NCBI GenBank assembly: GCA_944472135.2
Contig: OX235270.1
Location: 55,991,267-56,055,266, forward strand
Direction of reading: 5' to 3'
DNA: 64,000 nt
Source: Trichobilharzia regenti
Lineage: Eukaryota; Platyhelminthes; Trematoda; Strigeidida; Schistosomatidae
In this document: positions 10,165-21,229 of the stretch, piece after piece
How positions within the stretch are numbered: the first letter of the stretch is position 1
Layout of the letters: every line of letters begins with the position of its first letter
Notes under the pieces: generated by a model
What the model was told of the DNA's origin: nothing
The model's database searches: none
What the model saw: only the letters and a program-made list of their open reading frames with translations
Position numbers and translations under genes: made by a program

Positions 10165-11344
10165 ATATTATTATTAATTATCCCTACGAAACGTATGTGT
10201 GATTTATCGGCTCTATGGTGCTGGTAAACTAATGTCCCTCATGTACATAAAGTGAAAACTTATTATAATTATTAAAAAACAAGAAAATATCGCTTTTCTC
10301 CACCGTAGAAGCCTCAAAAATATTATTAGGACCCCAATTTCACAAAAACACACGCTTTTAATGCCTCTGTAGGCATGAACGCGATATCCCATACTATGAG
10401 TTAAAATACATAGAAACAGCCTTAATCCTCACTGCCATCTGTGGGGGATCAAATATCCAAATGACCTTCAGTGTTCTAACCAATGGAAAACACGGGGAGT
10501 AAGCCAGGTGAAGTTGAGTTGTCATCGCTCAAGTATATTAATATAACTTCAGACTCCAATTCGGGCGTTGATAAGGCATATCCCCTGTTTGAAGTGGTGC
10601 CTTTGGCTTAACCTTGACGGCATTTGCGCGGTTTCGTTGATTCGAGTTGTGGCTAGTCGTCCAACAAACGCAGTAGACGCTATTTCGCTGCTTATTTTGC
10701 TCTTGTTGGATGAATTTATATGAAAATTATTGTTCGATATTGTTCTTGAGCATTTACTGATTGCTTGTGTGACAGGACGCTTAAATACATGGGTCATGCA
10801 GTGATTTTTGGCATACCGAGTAAGCTTCGCGTACATTTCAACGACTGTCATTCGATAAATTTCTTTGCAGATTGGCGGAAACTTGTACTCGATCTCAAAT
10901 TTCCCTATCAGCTATTGTGCAGTACCTATTACTGCTGCAGGAACCAAAGAATATGGTTGATATCGAATTCCTGCATCCTCCCGCACTTCTGTGTGTTGTT
11001 TTGATAGATGAAAGTCAATGGAATGCATAGATACAAGCGAGAATTAGTGTTCACAAATGGGCAGAAATTGCAATATGTTTTACGATCACTTATAACATTC
11101 ACTGTTTTCTGCCGAAGTTTTAAGTGAGTTAAATGCACACTGCAACATTTTAGTAATTTGGTGGATTTGAATACCATCCTCGTGATCAGGTACGTAAAGA
11201 CATCTGACGTGTGCGTCATATTGTCCTATTAGTGAGTTCGGTTTCATAGACTTCCGATTTTTGTCATTGTCCTGACGCCACATTCGCGCTTGTTCGAAGT
11301 TAATTCACCAAATTATTTTAAAACCACGTAGAAGTAGTGTCCGA
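10165..11344. other. Intergenic, no gene recognised
   Basis: AT-rich sequence between the BEL complex and the family-B LINE. Open stretches of up to 100 codons exist on both strands (for example 10549-10851 minus), but none shows a motif I recognise. Confidence 0.5.
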
Positions 11345-11399
11345 CATCTCTTAAAGATTTCAGATTTATTGGTTGAGGATAGAAGGCTTGGAGCCTATG

Positions 11400-14255
11400 T
11401 CAATCCTTTTCTAGTAGATTTCTGTGGTTGTCCAAACCCTTCTTGAACGAATCAGTTGAGGTTGCAGACACCACTTCTTCTGGGAGTCGGTTCCAAGAGT
11501 TTATGACTCGATGTGAGAACCAGTACTCAATAGCAATATGATTTCTCCTTGGCTTTTGAACTCTCTTGCTATGTCCTCTAAGGTGTTCCGACCTGGTGGG
11601 AAGGAAAAGAGAGAATAGGTCAGGTCCGTAGTCATTATTTAAAATTTTAAACATTGTGATTAAATCTCCTCTCTGCCTACGGTATGACAGTGAGAAGAGA
11701 TTTAAACTATCTAGTCTTTCCTCATATGATAAGTTAGCTATGCCGTGAACCATACGTGTTGCCTTCCTTTGAACACTTTCTAGAATGTGTGAATCCCCTT
11801 TTAGACACGGACTGGCGGCCTGGATGCAGTTTTCCAGTCTTGACCTAACCAGAGATGTGTATAAGGAGGTGAACATATCTCTGGTAATTCTTGTAAAGGC
11901 TCTGCGAATCGCCCATAAGGACCTGAAACTACGTGCAGCCACCGCGCGACAATGTGCTGTAGTTTTTAAGTCGTGGGTATCTATGACACCTAAGTCCAAG
12001 TGAGTCTGAACTGATGGAAGCGTTATTCCCACTAGTTCGTAGGAGCTCGTGCTTGCTTGTCCAATGCGCATGATTGCACATTTTGCCACATTGATCGGGA
12101 GCATCCATTCAACAGACCACTCCGACAGTTTGTTGAGGTCGTCTTGCAAGGTGGACGTACCACTGTTGCCCTTCAGCTCCCCCCAAATTTTTAAGTCATC
12201 TGCGTATAGGACCATAGGGGAGTCGGTGAGCAGAGGTAACTCATTGATATACAGAATAAAAAGGAGAGGACCGAGAACCGTGCCTTGTGGCACTCCGCTA
12301 CTTACTGCTGTCCAGGAGGAGAGTTTTGAGTTGATCCTAACCCTCTGCCTCCTATCTATGAGGAATTCCCTGAGCCAGTCTAGTAGTCTGCCTTTGATAC
12401 CAAGACTTTCCAATTTCATGAGTAGTCTTTTGTGAGGTACTTTATCAAAGGCTTTACTGAAGTCTATGAAGACGACGTCAACGGGTCTTCTGTTATCCTT
12501 TGATTTGACCCAGCTTTCTCTTGCAGTCAGGAGATTTGACAGGCATGAGAGGTTCCTCCGGAAGCCATGCTGTGCTCCAGATAACAAGCTGCTATTTTCC
12601 AGATAAGCCATGATGCTTTTCTTGATAATTCTTTCCAGTGTCTTGATTAAAGTGCTGGTGAGACTGATAGGCCTGTAATTTGAAGGGCTTTGTCTTGATC
12701 CTCCTTTGTGTATGGGGGTTACTATGGCGTCTTTCCAATCACGTGGCAACACTCCATTTTGGAGAGATAGCTTGAAGATCGTGGTCAAGGGGCCGGCTAT
12801 GTGGGCTGATAGCTCCTTGAGAAGCCTTGGATGAAGACTGTCAGGACCCATTGATTTTCCTGCATCTAGTTTCATTAAGAAGTTGAGCACGATGCCTTGG
12901 TCGATGTCAACGGAATCTATCCCATGTTCTTCTGATGCAGCCAGAGCTGATCCTATAGGCAGTGATGACTCCTGAGTGAAGACTTGGGAGAAGTAGTTTG
13001 CCATTGCTTCTGCTTTTTCTTGATCTTCTTCGATTGTATCTTTGTCAATAATCAGGTTTGGGACACCATTGGGTGTTTTATTCCTGAAATTCAAGTACGA
13101 GAAAATTTTCTTAGGTTGTGCCTTTGCATTTTGGGCCAGGTGTGTCTCGAACTTCATCCTTGATTGGCGGATTTCTGCGATAGCTTTATTTCTAGCAGTA
13201 GTATATAATTCCCTGGTCTCAGAAGTCTCAAGTGTTGCAAACAGGTTCCAACATTTGCGTTTACGTCTGAGTAACTTACGAATCTCCCGGTTTATCCAAG
13301 GGGGGGAATGTTTCCGACCCTTTGGAACAGACCAAGGGATGAAGGGTACAGTTACTTGGGCGTAAAGTTGCTTAAATTGGTTCCATGCGGCTTCTACTTG
13401 GGACTCTGGATTGATGTACCAGTTTACTGAGTTGGCTGCTGAGACGATCGCATTTATGTCAGCTTTCCAAACGTTTGGTCGAGCTGGGGTTTTGGCCCTT
13501 GCTGCCGTTGCTGTGAACTTGAAAGTGAGCACAGCATGGTCACTTCTTCCTAACGGAGGAAGATGTTGTATGAGATCCACATCCTCACCGTGTGAGAACA
13601 CTAGGTCCAGAGTTGATGAGGAGTGCTGTGAGTCATAGCGCGTGGGCTTAATGATATGTTGGACTAGGGCTAGCGATATACTAGATTCTAGCAGTTTATG
13701 GTCAAAGGAGTTGACTGAAGATGGAGTTGTTAGGCTCGACCAGTCAACTGTTGGGGCGTTGAAGTCACCGACTACGAGACTTCGACATTTTGAAGTCCAG
13801 GAGCCTAGCTTCTCTATTAGGAAGTCGTCTGCACTGCAGTCAGGACTGCGGTACACAGCAATGAGGTCAATGTCTTGGCCTATGCATTTAAGTCTGCAGC
13901 GTAGAAGTTCGCACGACTCACTTTCGTGGGCGAGTGCTTCGATACTACGCACGGTTAAGCCTTTCTTGAGGTAGATGACTACGCCCCCTCCTTTGCGGTT
14001 TAGTCGGTCTACCCTGTGCACTTCGAAGTTTGGCAGGTTAACTTCGTTGTCAGTGACATCGGGTGTGAGCCATGTCTCTGTGATAATAATTACATCCGGG
14101 TTTCCGGTTTCTATCATGTTTGCCAGCTCAGTCCTTTTATTTAACAGGCTGCGGGCGTTTGTGTAGCAGACTGTTAATTCAGATTGGTGCTTCCCCGGCC
14201 CACCCACAGAGGTTTCGGGATCATTAAACTGCGAACTCGGACAACCCGAAAACCC
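11400..14255 (-). CDS. Family-B LINE ORF2: APE endonuclease and reverse transcriptase
   Basis: The frame is open from 14255 to 11400 (about 950 codons). The endonuclease is at the N-terminus (YTNARSLLNKR, IIITETWLTPD, SLVVGDFNAPTVDW, LGRSDHAVLTF). A linker and then the RT follow: GKSMGPDSLHPRLLKEL, NYRPISLTS, VFIDFSKAFDKVPHKR, SSGVPQGTVLGPLLFILYIN and the catalytic LYADDLKIW. The C-terminal domain ends near NRLPEEVVSA. Catalytic residues of both enzymes look intact. The protein nicks DNA and copies its RNA at the nick. There is no AUG near the beginning: the first Met codon lies inside the endonuclease, after the NAR motif. A stop (TAA, 14258-14256) directly precedes the frame, which overlaps the end of ORF1 by 82 nt. 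Expression by frameshifting or reinitiation is therefore likely. Confidence 0.9.
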   Translation of the reverse strand, partial: GFSGCPSSQFNDPETSVGGPGKHQSELTVCYTNARSLLNKRTELANMIETGNPDVIIITETWLTPDVTDNEVNLPNFEVHRVDRLNRKGGGVVIYLKKGLTVRSIEALAHESESCELLRCRLKCIGQDIDLIAVYRSPDCSADDFLIEKLGSWTSKCRSLVVGDFNAPTVDWSSLTTPSSVNSFDHKLLESSISLALVQHIIKPTRYDSQHSSSTLDLVFSHGEDVDLIQHLPPLGRSDHAVLTFKFTATAARAKTPARPNVWKADINAIVSAANSVNWYINPESQVEAAWNQFKQLYAQVTVPFIPWSVPKGRKHSPPWINREIRKLLRRKRKCWNLFATLETSETRELYTTARNKAIAEIRQSRMKFETHLAQNAKAQPKKIFSYLNFRNKTPNGVPNLIIDKDTIEEDQEKAEAMANYFSQVFTQESSLPIGSALAASEEHGIDSVDIDQGIVLNFLMKLDAGKSMGPDSLHPRLLKELSAHIAGPLTTIFKLSLQNGVLPRDWKDAIVTPIHKGGSRQSPSNYRPISLTSTLIKTLERIIKKSIMAYLENSSLLSGAQHGFRRNLSCLSNLLTARESWVKSKDNRRPVDVVFIDFSKAFDKVPHKRLLMKLESLGIKGRLLDWLREFLIDRRQRVRINSKLSSWTAVSSGVPQGTVLGPLLFILYINELPLLTDSPMVLYADDLKIWGELKGNSGTSTLQDDLNKLSEWSVEWMLPINVAKCAIMRIGQASTSSYELVGITLPSVQTHLDLGVIDTHDLKTTAHCRAVAARSFRSLWAIRRAFTRITRDMFTSLYTSLVRSRLENCIQAASPCLKGDSHILESVQRKATRMVHGIANLSYEERLDSLNLFSLSYRRQRGDLITMFKILNNDYGPDLFSLFLPTRSEHLRGHSKRVQKPRRNHIAIEYWFSHRVINSWNRLPEEVVSATSTDSFKKGLDNHRNLLEKD

Positions 14256-15346
14256 TTAATCTTAAGGTTCTTCTCACCGTTCCGGCGTCGCTCACTTAAT
14301 TCTAGTGCCGCAGCCTGTCTTTTGACACGGTCTGCTAGGCTTAAGTCAGCGCGGACATATATCCCTGATCCTTTGAGAATATGAGAGTTGCTTAGAATAG
14401 CGTCCCTCTCCGCTTTAGAGTTTAGTACGACTTTGAGGAGACGTACAGGTTCACTTACTGTAGGGTCAGGCTTTTGACCTATTCTGTATACGCTGTGTAT
14501 AGTAATGCCTGATACTGTTTGTGGCAGTAGCTTGTCTAAAAGGGGCTTGACCAAGTTAAGGTCATGCTCGAATCTGGTCTTAGGGTCGAGAGCCAGTGAC
14601 TCCTCCACTTTGTGGAGAATGAGAGACCTATCAGAGAGATCGGGTTTGCTTTCCGTGACTTTCTTGCCCTGAGGCGTAAGTGTGTTTCTATCCTTCTTGG
14701 GCGGTGTGGCCGAAGTGTTATCCTTATCTCGCTTTTTGCGAGAGACTACGGTGCGCCATTCATTGGCGTCCTCCTCGCTAATCTTAGTGGGGTTCGTCTG
14801 TCTGCTGCTCACCGGTGTGGATGAGGCTTGTTCCGCCAGTCCCTGGGCGACTGGAGCTGCAGGTTTTCGACCCCTAGTACGCCTCTTCTTCACGGCAGTC
14901 TTTCCATTACTGTCACTGGAGGGCTCATCCAGTATCGTGGGGGCGACCTGGGTGTCTGTAATATGGTGGGTGTTCTTCTGTGCTGTAGAGCACTCACTTA
15001 TTGGCAAGGTCGCATCTGGGACATGTGCTGTTTTGTCAATGACGCTAGTCACGTCATCGCTATCTGAGCAATAGTCGGTATTCTTCTGTGGTGGAGGACG
15101 CTTGCAGTCCATGAGCTTTAAAGCCCCACTAAGAGTAGCTATGGCTTCTGTAATACGGAGTTTAGTTGTACTACAGCAGTCGTTGCATAACCAGTTCGCT
15201 AGAGGTTTGCAGCAGCGTTTGTATGCTGCTGGAGTAAGGTTCGTGCACATACTGTGAAACCATCTCTTGCAGTTATCACACTGCATTCCCTCGTCCACTG
15301 GAAACTGGCACATAGCCCTTCCGCAGTGGTTTCTTTTAATAGGCAT
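14174..15346 (-). CDS. Family-B LINE ORF1: zinc-finger RNA-binding-type protein
   Basis: I chose the ATG at 15346 (390 codons); an in-frame ATG at 15439 would add 31 hydrophobic residues of low-complexity origin just before the zinc module. The N-terminus has a PHD-like Cys/His array: CGRAMC, CDNCKRWFHSMC, then CNDC about 30 residues later. The middle is polar and basic. The last 150 residues have the alternating pattern of an RRM-like fold (ITIHSVYRIGQK, RLLKVVLNSKAERDAIL). CR1-type ORF1 proteins bind the element RNA to form the transposition particle. The frame ends TNLN-stop at 14174, overlapping ORF2 in the -1 frame. Confidence 0.82.
   Translation of the reverse strand: MPIKRNHCGRAMCQFPVDEGMQCDNCKRWFHSMCTNLTPAAYKRCCKPLANWLCNDCCSTTKLRITEAIATLSGALKLMDCKRPPPQKNTDYCSDSDDVTSVIDKTAHVPDATLPISECSTAQKNTHHITDTQVAPTILDEPSSDSNGKTAVKKRRTRGRKPAAPVAQGLAEQASSTPVSSRQTNPTKISEEDANEWRTVVSRKKRDKDNTSATPPKKDRNTLTPQGKKVTESKPDLSDRSLILHKVEESLALDPKTRFEHDLNLVKPLLDKLLPQTVSGITIHSVYRIGQKPDPTVSEPVRLLKVVLNSKAERDAILSNSHILKGSGIYVRADLSLADRVKRQAAALELSERRRNGEKNLKIKGFRVVRVRSLMIPKPLWVGRGSTNLN
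14249..14255 (-). promoter_or_regulatory. Candidate -1 ribosomal frameshift heptamer GGGTTTT
   Basis: On the minus strand the heptamer G GGT TTT lies exactly in the ORF1 frame (codons GGT 14254-14252 and TTT 14251-14249), matching the X XXY YYZ rule. In the -1 frame a TAA ends at 14256 and the ORF2 frame opens at the very next codon, GGG. Seven bases downstream of its first T (TTTCGGG) can pair with CCCGAAA about 25 nt later. Slippage here would fuse ORF1 to ORF2, which lacks an AUG. Confidence 0.5.
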
Positions 15347-15400
15347 TTTATTTAAAACGAACCAGGAAAAGTTAAATACAACTTCAAATATATATATATA

Positions 15401-18400
15401 TAACCTTTGTAAATCAGTGATAAAAGCTAATGAGTGCACAAAGATAGATATATGTAGCTATTATGTTATAAGAACACTTCCTATAATTAATAGACTCAGA
15501 TCTGAAACGTAAACTAACTTCGACCAGAATAAACTGATTTAAAGTTAAATCTGTGGACTTTTGAAGCGTATAACACAACAAAATCCAATTATAAACAAGA
15601 GTGTGAAAATTAACTCCCTTTTCAAAGATCGCGCGGTAGCGTGAGCTATGGACGTAAGGTTTAGAAGTGGTTGCTATATCCATTTAGGGAAGGCTCATCG
15701 ATTTCTGCAAGTAAGGGCTACGCATCATATTCCTAAATGCCTCCAGAAGCAACAGAACCTTCAGAAGTTATTAATGGGGTCCCAGCTCCTCTATTTCGAA
15801 ACATATTATAGGGACAGGACATAAAACTGGCGTTTGCACATTTTTTAAACCTATCTGTAAAACGTGTTTGGATTGCATCCTAAAGTTTGTGGGAACCGAA
15901 GTGTGATTAGGAAGTTTAAACCACTTTTGTGAATTCCAAGACTATTCGTCATCACACGAAACCTTTGTTAAACTTCGTTTTGAAACTAGTCAGGGTAGAT
16001 GTACTAGTACCTCAGATATTTGGTTTAGTAATCTTCATTGTTATTTTGACCTTCAATATGTGAATTTAATTCCACCTAAATTTATTTTTCAAACTTTTAA
16101 CTGTATTAATTTCATATGTATTCCTATAACAAGTCCATGCGTGACCAGATTGTCCAAAATGTGTTGCACAAAAACAACACTACACGACTCGGACAAATTA
16201 CGTCTTCTTATTACTTCGTCTAAATATCCACTTGTGTCAAAAATAGTGACTGATGTAATCGCACATTGATATAAACTTTCATTAATTTTTACTGTGCTGT
16301 CTCGTTAATATTATATCGGTAGTTATATTCATGTATGCACCCTGTGAACCCTTGTTTTCTTTTTTAGATAATCTGTAGTTCCAGTGACCTCGTGGGATTC
16401 GTTGCTGAAGAAAGTGGTTTCCAGTACCGTTGATTTTGTATTTTGTGTCGAATCACTAATAAATGTATTCTCTATACCTCAAATAGACATTCTACTTGTT
16501 AATAGTCACTACTAACTTCATAGAATGTTGTGAGCTACAAGTTATGGGGTTAGGGTCATGTGTTGTATTGAGTAGCGCGTTTAGAAAATACGTCCGCCCC
16601 TGAGGAATATTGTCGTCAATATGGAGTACATTCTCGTGATAAATCTGTTAGCAGTAATTATTATCAGTACCTATATTTCGTATGGATGGTATATAATGAA
16701 ACGTACTAATTCAGTAGTCAAAGGTTAGAACTATCCGTTAAAATTGAAACAGGTGCTCATGTAAGGGAAAACTGATTAATCGGAATTTGAAACATCACGT
16801 AAGTGATAAAGTTTATAGCATCGTTTACATGCGAATAGTTAAGGTTATTTTTTTAGAAATGATGTTTACTCGTTGATGGTTTAAGGGATGTTGTGTTTGA
16901 TAGGAAATAGATGGGACATTGTAACTGAAAAACAGTGTAACTGGATAAGCAACATCAGCTGGCCAGTATACACTTATTTTGAAGTAAAACACGATCGGGT
17001 AAAGTATTTCAAAGACAGGAGTAGAGCAGTCTTCTGAAACTATTAATTTATTGGGCAATTAAATTTGTCTTTGAATTAAGACTGAAAGTAAGCGGCATAT
17101 TGGTAGGCTAAACGATAATCATTATTCGATTTCGTTAGAATAAGTATCCGAGTACTGTTTCACTCATCATTCTGTCTTTTGAATAACTTAGTAACATGGC
17201 GTTTACTTTCGGATCCAAATTACTAAGTAAAGGTTAATATCCCTAAGATTAAATTGTCGCCAAAGTAAGTAAATCTGTTCATATCTAGAAAATACTAAGG
17301 TTTGGAGTTATTTTTTTGCTACCACAACACCAGGTGACTCACCAATTAGTCACATCGTAAAACTAGATCTGTCAAAGACAGTCTACTTCTGAGTTCTAGT
17401 TTTATCATGAAGGATGAACCATACCCATAGGTTAATAGGATCAGACGGATGATGTCAATTCGAAACTAGGTATCTACGTTTCGCAGCTACAGAAAACACC
17501 ACGTTACAATCTATTCCTTTAATCGTGTCAATCAATGTGACATCAATTGAGACTAGAGAAGGAACACCACTGGTTTTCACAAAATTTATTTGTGTTCGTT
17601 AATATAATGTACATTCCGTAATTATAGGCAAACTAGGAAACGCACCAAGTCATCACATATACGAACAATAATTAAGCGCACAGGGTAGAGTAGATTTAAA
17701 GGAATGCCTACTCGATATGGCCCAGAGTTCATGTGGAGTAACACATGCCTACATCTGAAAGTGCGTGTGTAAGGTATCGCATTTCATCAGCCTTTCGTGT
17801 AAGTGACTCAATGGGTCGCCTCCATATTTAACAAATGCTCAGTCCATGAATTCTACTTGTACCTGTAAAACACAAACAATACCCTGCTGGGATATGGTGC
17901 TGTGTTACACCAGAGTCCCTCAGTTTACAGATAAATCACACCTAATATCAGTATTACCGCTTTTAGTTGAAAAAGTCATTCGACTGTGTCACAAATGCTT
18001 TTGGCTGGATTCCTCAGTGCCAAGTATTATTCCTTATGAGAGTGCATTGAAGAAACCCTGTAGGGTGATATTGAAGCTTCGCCGAAAATTGAATAGAAGC
18101 ATTCCACTCATACAAGATGGATGCAGTAAAGAATACATTATTAACTCATTGCGCTCACTCCTACATTACCCTATAAAATTCTCTAGTTTTGAAATGAAAC
18201 ATGCACATATATATTGTGTCGTTTACTTCAGATACACACTAATATCTAAATTTCATACGCCTTCTGTCTCAATACTCCATGTAATAACAGTTTGATAGCT
18301 ATTTACGAATGCAGTAATAAGTATTTCATGGGCCACGAGTAGCACTTGGTATTCAGCAGAGGTATGGGCACTTAGTGATTGTAATTTAGAGAACTGATAC

Positions 18401-18779
18401 GACAAGGTTAGCTTTTTTCTAATATATACGCAACTATCAACACAATGAAAAGATAATGACGAATTGTTATCACAAGCATTCTATTTACTATGGAGGGAAT
18501 GTTATTACAAACTAGCTTCACAGTAACATGTACAAGTCTTGCATGTCATTGCATCAGTAATATTAGCACACTAATTGTATTACGGCCAAATGTAAATGAT
18601 TTAAAGGCATCGTAACAATAACTTTGCGGGAGGTAGATGTATTGAAAGACTGCTTGCAGACACTATGCATGACGACATCTGGTAGAATGTCTACGGAGAC
18701 TGACAACCTGCAATGAGGAAGACAAAAATGAAACAATTAGGAGACACATAACGCACAAGATAAGTATTTTTGATATAAG
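15401..18779. other. Intergenic, little recognisable
   Basis: AT-rich sequence without recognisable genes. One 149-codon open frame on the plus strand (17846-18295) has no motif I know and may be chance. I saw no tRNA, rRNA or clear transposon sequence here. Confidence 0.5.
17846..18295 (+). CDS. Unrecognised 149-codon open frame
   Basis: An ATG-initiated frame of 149 codons in AT-rich DNA. It is rich in Leu, Ser, Ile and Cys, with a basic middle (LKLRRKLNRS). I see no signal peptide, domain or catalytic motif and no flanking exon with matching splice sites. The length is somewhat above chance for this composition, so it could be an exon or a decayed repeat, but nothing supports a function. 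Confidence 0.15.
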   Translation: MNSTCTCKTQTIPCWDMVLCYTRVPQFTDKSHLISVLPLLVEKVIRLCHKCFWLDSSVPSIIPYESALKKPCRVILKLRRKLNRSIPLIQDGCSKEYIINSLRSLLHYPIKFSSFEMKHAHIYCVVYFRYTLISKFHTPSVSILHVITV

Positions 18780-18925
18780 CATAAAACTTGGGCACTGTGG
18801 TAGAGTATAACTCCATTATGGATACGATTTTATTTTGGTAAATCACACAGTGTTGGACAGCAATATTACTTGGTGGCGTTTTGAGCACAAACTATTGCTC
18901 ATCATCATATCAAGTCAGTCACACA
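18780..18925 (+). repeat. Short dispersed repeat (about 140 bp), related to the palindrome arms
   Basis: It runs from ATAAAACTTGGGCACTGTGG to a block reading GAGCACAAACTATTGCTC and CATATCAA. The same sequence occurs at 28241-28372, 30956-31087 and in both arms of the palindrome at 33095-33385. It has no coding capacity. It may be a MITE-like element. Confidence 0.65.
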
Positions 18926-19389
18926 ACTTTTTGCCTCATTCATATACATGAGTATTTTACTTAAGCGTACTACAGGGATAAAAGGTCACTCGTCTCATTC
19001 ACTTCTATTCACACCATTTCTTACGTCCATGTTACTGACTTTTGGTTTATGTTTTCCTCTTCGGTGCACTTTATCTGGACAGTTTAAGGAATCGGGAAAT
19101 GCATAGAGTACTTAGGAAACGGCATGAATAATTGTTTAAGCTAATTAACACTAGGTAGTTGTGACACTACGCATTTGTAGTGACAAAGCTGACTGACTGA
19201 GTTTTAACATGGAACTCAGCACAGAAGTGTAGCAGTTCGATTTGTGACGTTCCACACTTGAAAAATATTATATTTGGTTGGTAATAAGCATAACATATTT
19301 CATCAGATGTGTTTCAACTTCGCAGTTGGGCTACGTGATAAAATTAACTAACTAATGAGATATAACGAGACAGAGTGTGAGAGTTATCT

Positions 19390-20240
19390 CGGGTAAGAGG
19401 AGAAATTATTGTAAGATCACTTTTTCAGTTAGACAAGAACTAAATGAAAAATACGATTACCATTTGTTGACATTTTGCCTATTTTTATCCCCGTTTTAAC
19501 ATTTCACTATACCTGGACTATAGATCATTCTGACAGACTGATTTTCAACATAGAAGCGTGCACACAAGTGCACCCGCTTAAGTTACCACGTTCCATGTAG
19601 CACACAAAGGTAGAGAAAAAAAAAATTAAATGGAACTCTAATGAGCATGTGATGAAAAACGAACAGTCATATGGAAAAAATATAAGGGTTGCTCAGATAT
19701 GTGAGATTACACAGAGTGAATGCATCTGTGTCATTAACAACGTTTGAAATCACATTTCTACTTAACACTAAGCTTAACCCCAATATTACTCACCATATTA
19801 GACTACTTAACACAGAAGAAAGGGTACAGACACTACGATCAAAAACCAGTAGTCTTTTCATATCTTCCAGTTTCAATGGTCACTTCTCGCAGCCTAAGTG
19901 GACAACACTAAGTTGACAAGACTGTTCCCTGGTAAGGGCCTAAAGTGAGTAACAGACAATTCGGTTAATACATTTATGATGAAAGTGAACTAAAATAAGG
20001 ACGACAGTTGTAGAAATGAGCCTTGAAATACATCCTTCTTTTATCAGTTCCCCCATAGTTTAGTTTCAGTAATAAGTGAATGGAATGCAGTCTACAGATT
20101 CATGAAATTCGCATACTGACGTACTACTTTCCTAGAATCCTAGTTGATGTCTCCTCAGGAAAGTGGGAAATGAGCATTGCACTTGCGTAAACTCAATAGG
20201 CTGTGAACTGCTGGCAATGAAAACGACAACAATTTTTGGT
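19390..20240 (-). pseudogene. Decayed RTE-like LINE fragment 1
   Basis: This stretch aligns piecewise with 21230-22290. The block around 19690-19880, with GATTACACAGAGTGAATGCAT, also matches the 3' part of the clearer RTE remnant at 48600-49459. Frames are destroyed. The order of blocks places its 3' end at the low coordinates, i.e. on the minus strand. Confidence 0.5.
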
Positions 20241-20279
20241 ATTACTTAATTCCAAAAACGATCACATAATCTTTTATTC

Positions 20280-21110
20280 CGACTTCTGGTTCCATCAGAT
20301 GAAATTAAAGGGAAGAGCTGAGAATAGAAGGGGTGTTGAGGGTTAGACAGTATAGATTTAGACCATTTCTCGCATGAGTTTAGATGTCTTTTAACTAATG
20401 CATTAACGAGTTGACGAAATGGTACACCACTTGCCCTAATGACAACCTTAATACCCTACACAATACGACATAGTCGTTTTTGAGTAATTCAGGAAAGAAT
20501 AAGGGGGAGCAGTAAAGACCAATGCAAGAGTTAACAAGTTGTAAAAAGAGAGGTTGAATGATTCTTGACTGTCTTGACTACATAACATGGTAACCTAGAC
20601 TGAAGGTTTTCTTAGAAATCGACAAGATATAGAATGACCAAGAAAGACCAGAGGATAGATTTACTCCAAGGTATTTTATGTTAGACTTAGTTTCTGTTTC
20701 AGTGTCCTCTTTGATACAAGCATCTTGTGAACGACACAGTTTTCGCAGTTCACGCTTATGAGTGAGGGGAAAGTTAGCTGCCTGACATTTAGAGGGATTT
20801 AACGTAAGACCACGTACCTTAGACTACAGACAGGAAGCAGTTAAGTTTGCTGCAGTCACATTGTAACATGACAGGAAGTGAGACGGTCAGATCACCAGCA
20901 TATTTGACGAAGTTGCTCTCATTAGAAAGAGAAAGGTCATGTAAGACGAGAGAGAAAAAAGAAAAAGAGAGATAACAATACCCTGAGGAACACCAGCTCC
21001 AGCAGGCGAGGCGGAAGATTTACCCTAATATACAGTATGCTGCATTCCATTTGAGAAATGATAATGCAACCAATCAACTGCCCAGGACCCGTGTTTGCAC
21101 GATCGAAACC
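20280..21110 (-). pseudogene. Decayed CR1/Jockey-type reverse transcriptase
   Basis: Read on the minus strand, fragments of an RT appear in order despite many stops: GAGVPQG (21000), FVKYAGDLTVSLP around 20910-20880 (a YADD-type box mutated to YAGD), GLTLNPSKC around 20800, KYLGVNL-like text near 20660 and a C-terminal region to about 20400. It is unlike families A and B in detail and is an old insertion lying between two RTE fragments. Confidence 0.6.
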
Positions 21111-21229
21111 TTATTCAACTAAAGTCATCTAGGCGCTGAGTCAACAGCAACGGCGAATGCTGAATGACCGAAAACTAAGTACAAATGTGACAAAGCACAA
21201 ATCCAGTTGCAAAGTAGGAGACGAGTCCC

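Larger units (their letters stand above)
11345..15400 (-). mobile_element. CR1-like LINE family B, nearly complete, both ORFs open
   Basis: A minus-strand two-ORF LINE of about 4.05 kb. ORF1 (start 15346) has a PHD-like zinc module; ORF2 has endonuclease and RT with all motifs and no stops. The short 3' UTR after 11400 contains a block starting TAGGCTCCAAG that recurs after the decayed relatives at about 29460 and 32175. The 5' end is placed near a TA run at about 15390; I could not identify a target duplication. The intact frames suggest a recent insertion. Confidence 0.88.

Noticed and set aside
11785..14166. Plus-strand open frames over the family-B LINE
   Set aside because: They are shadows of the long minus-strand ORF2 and show no independent motif.
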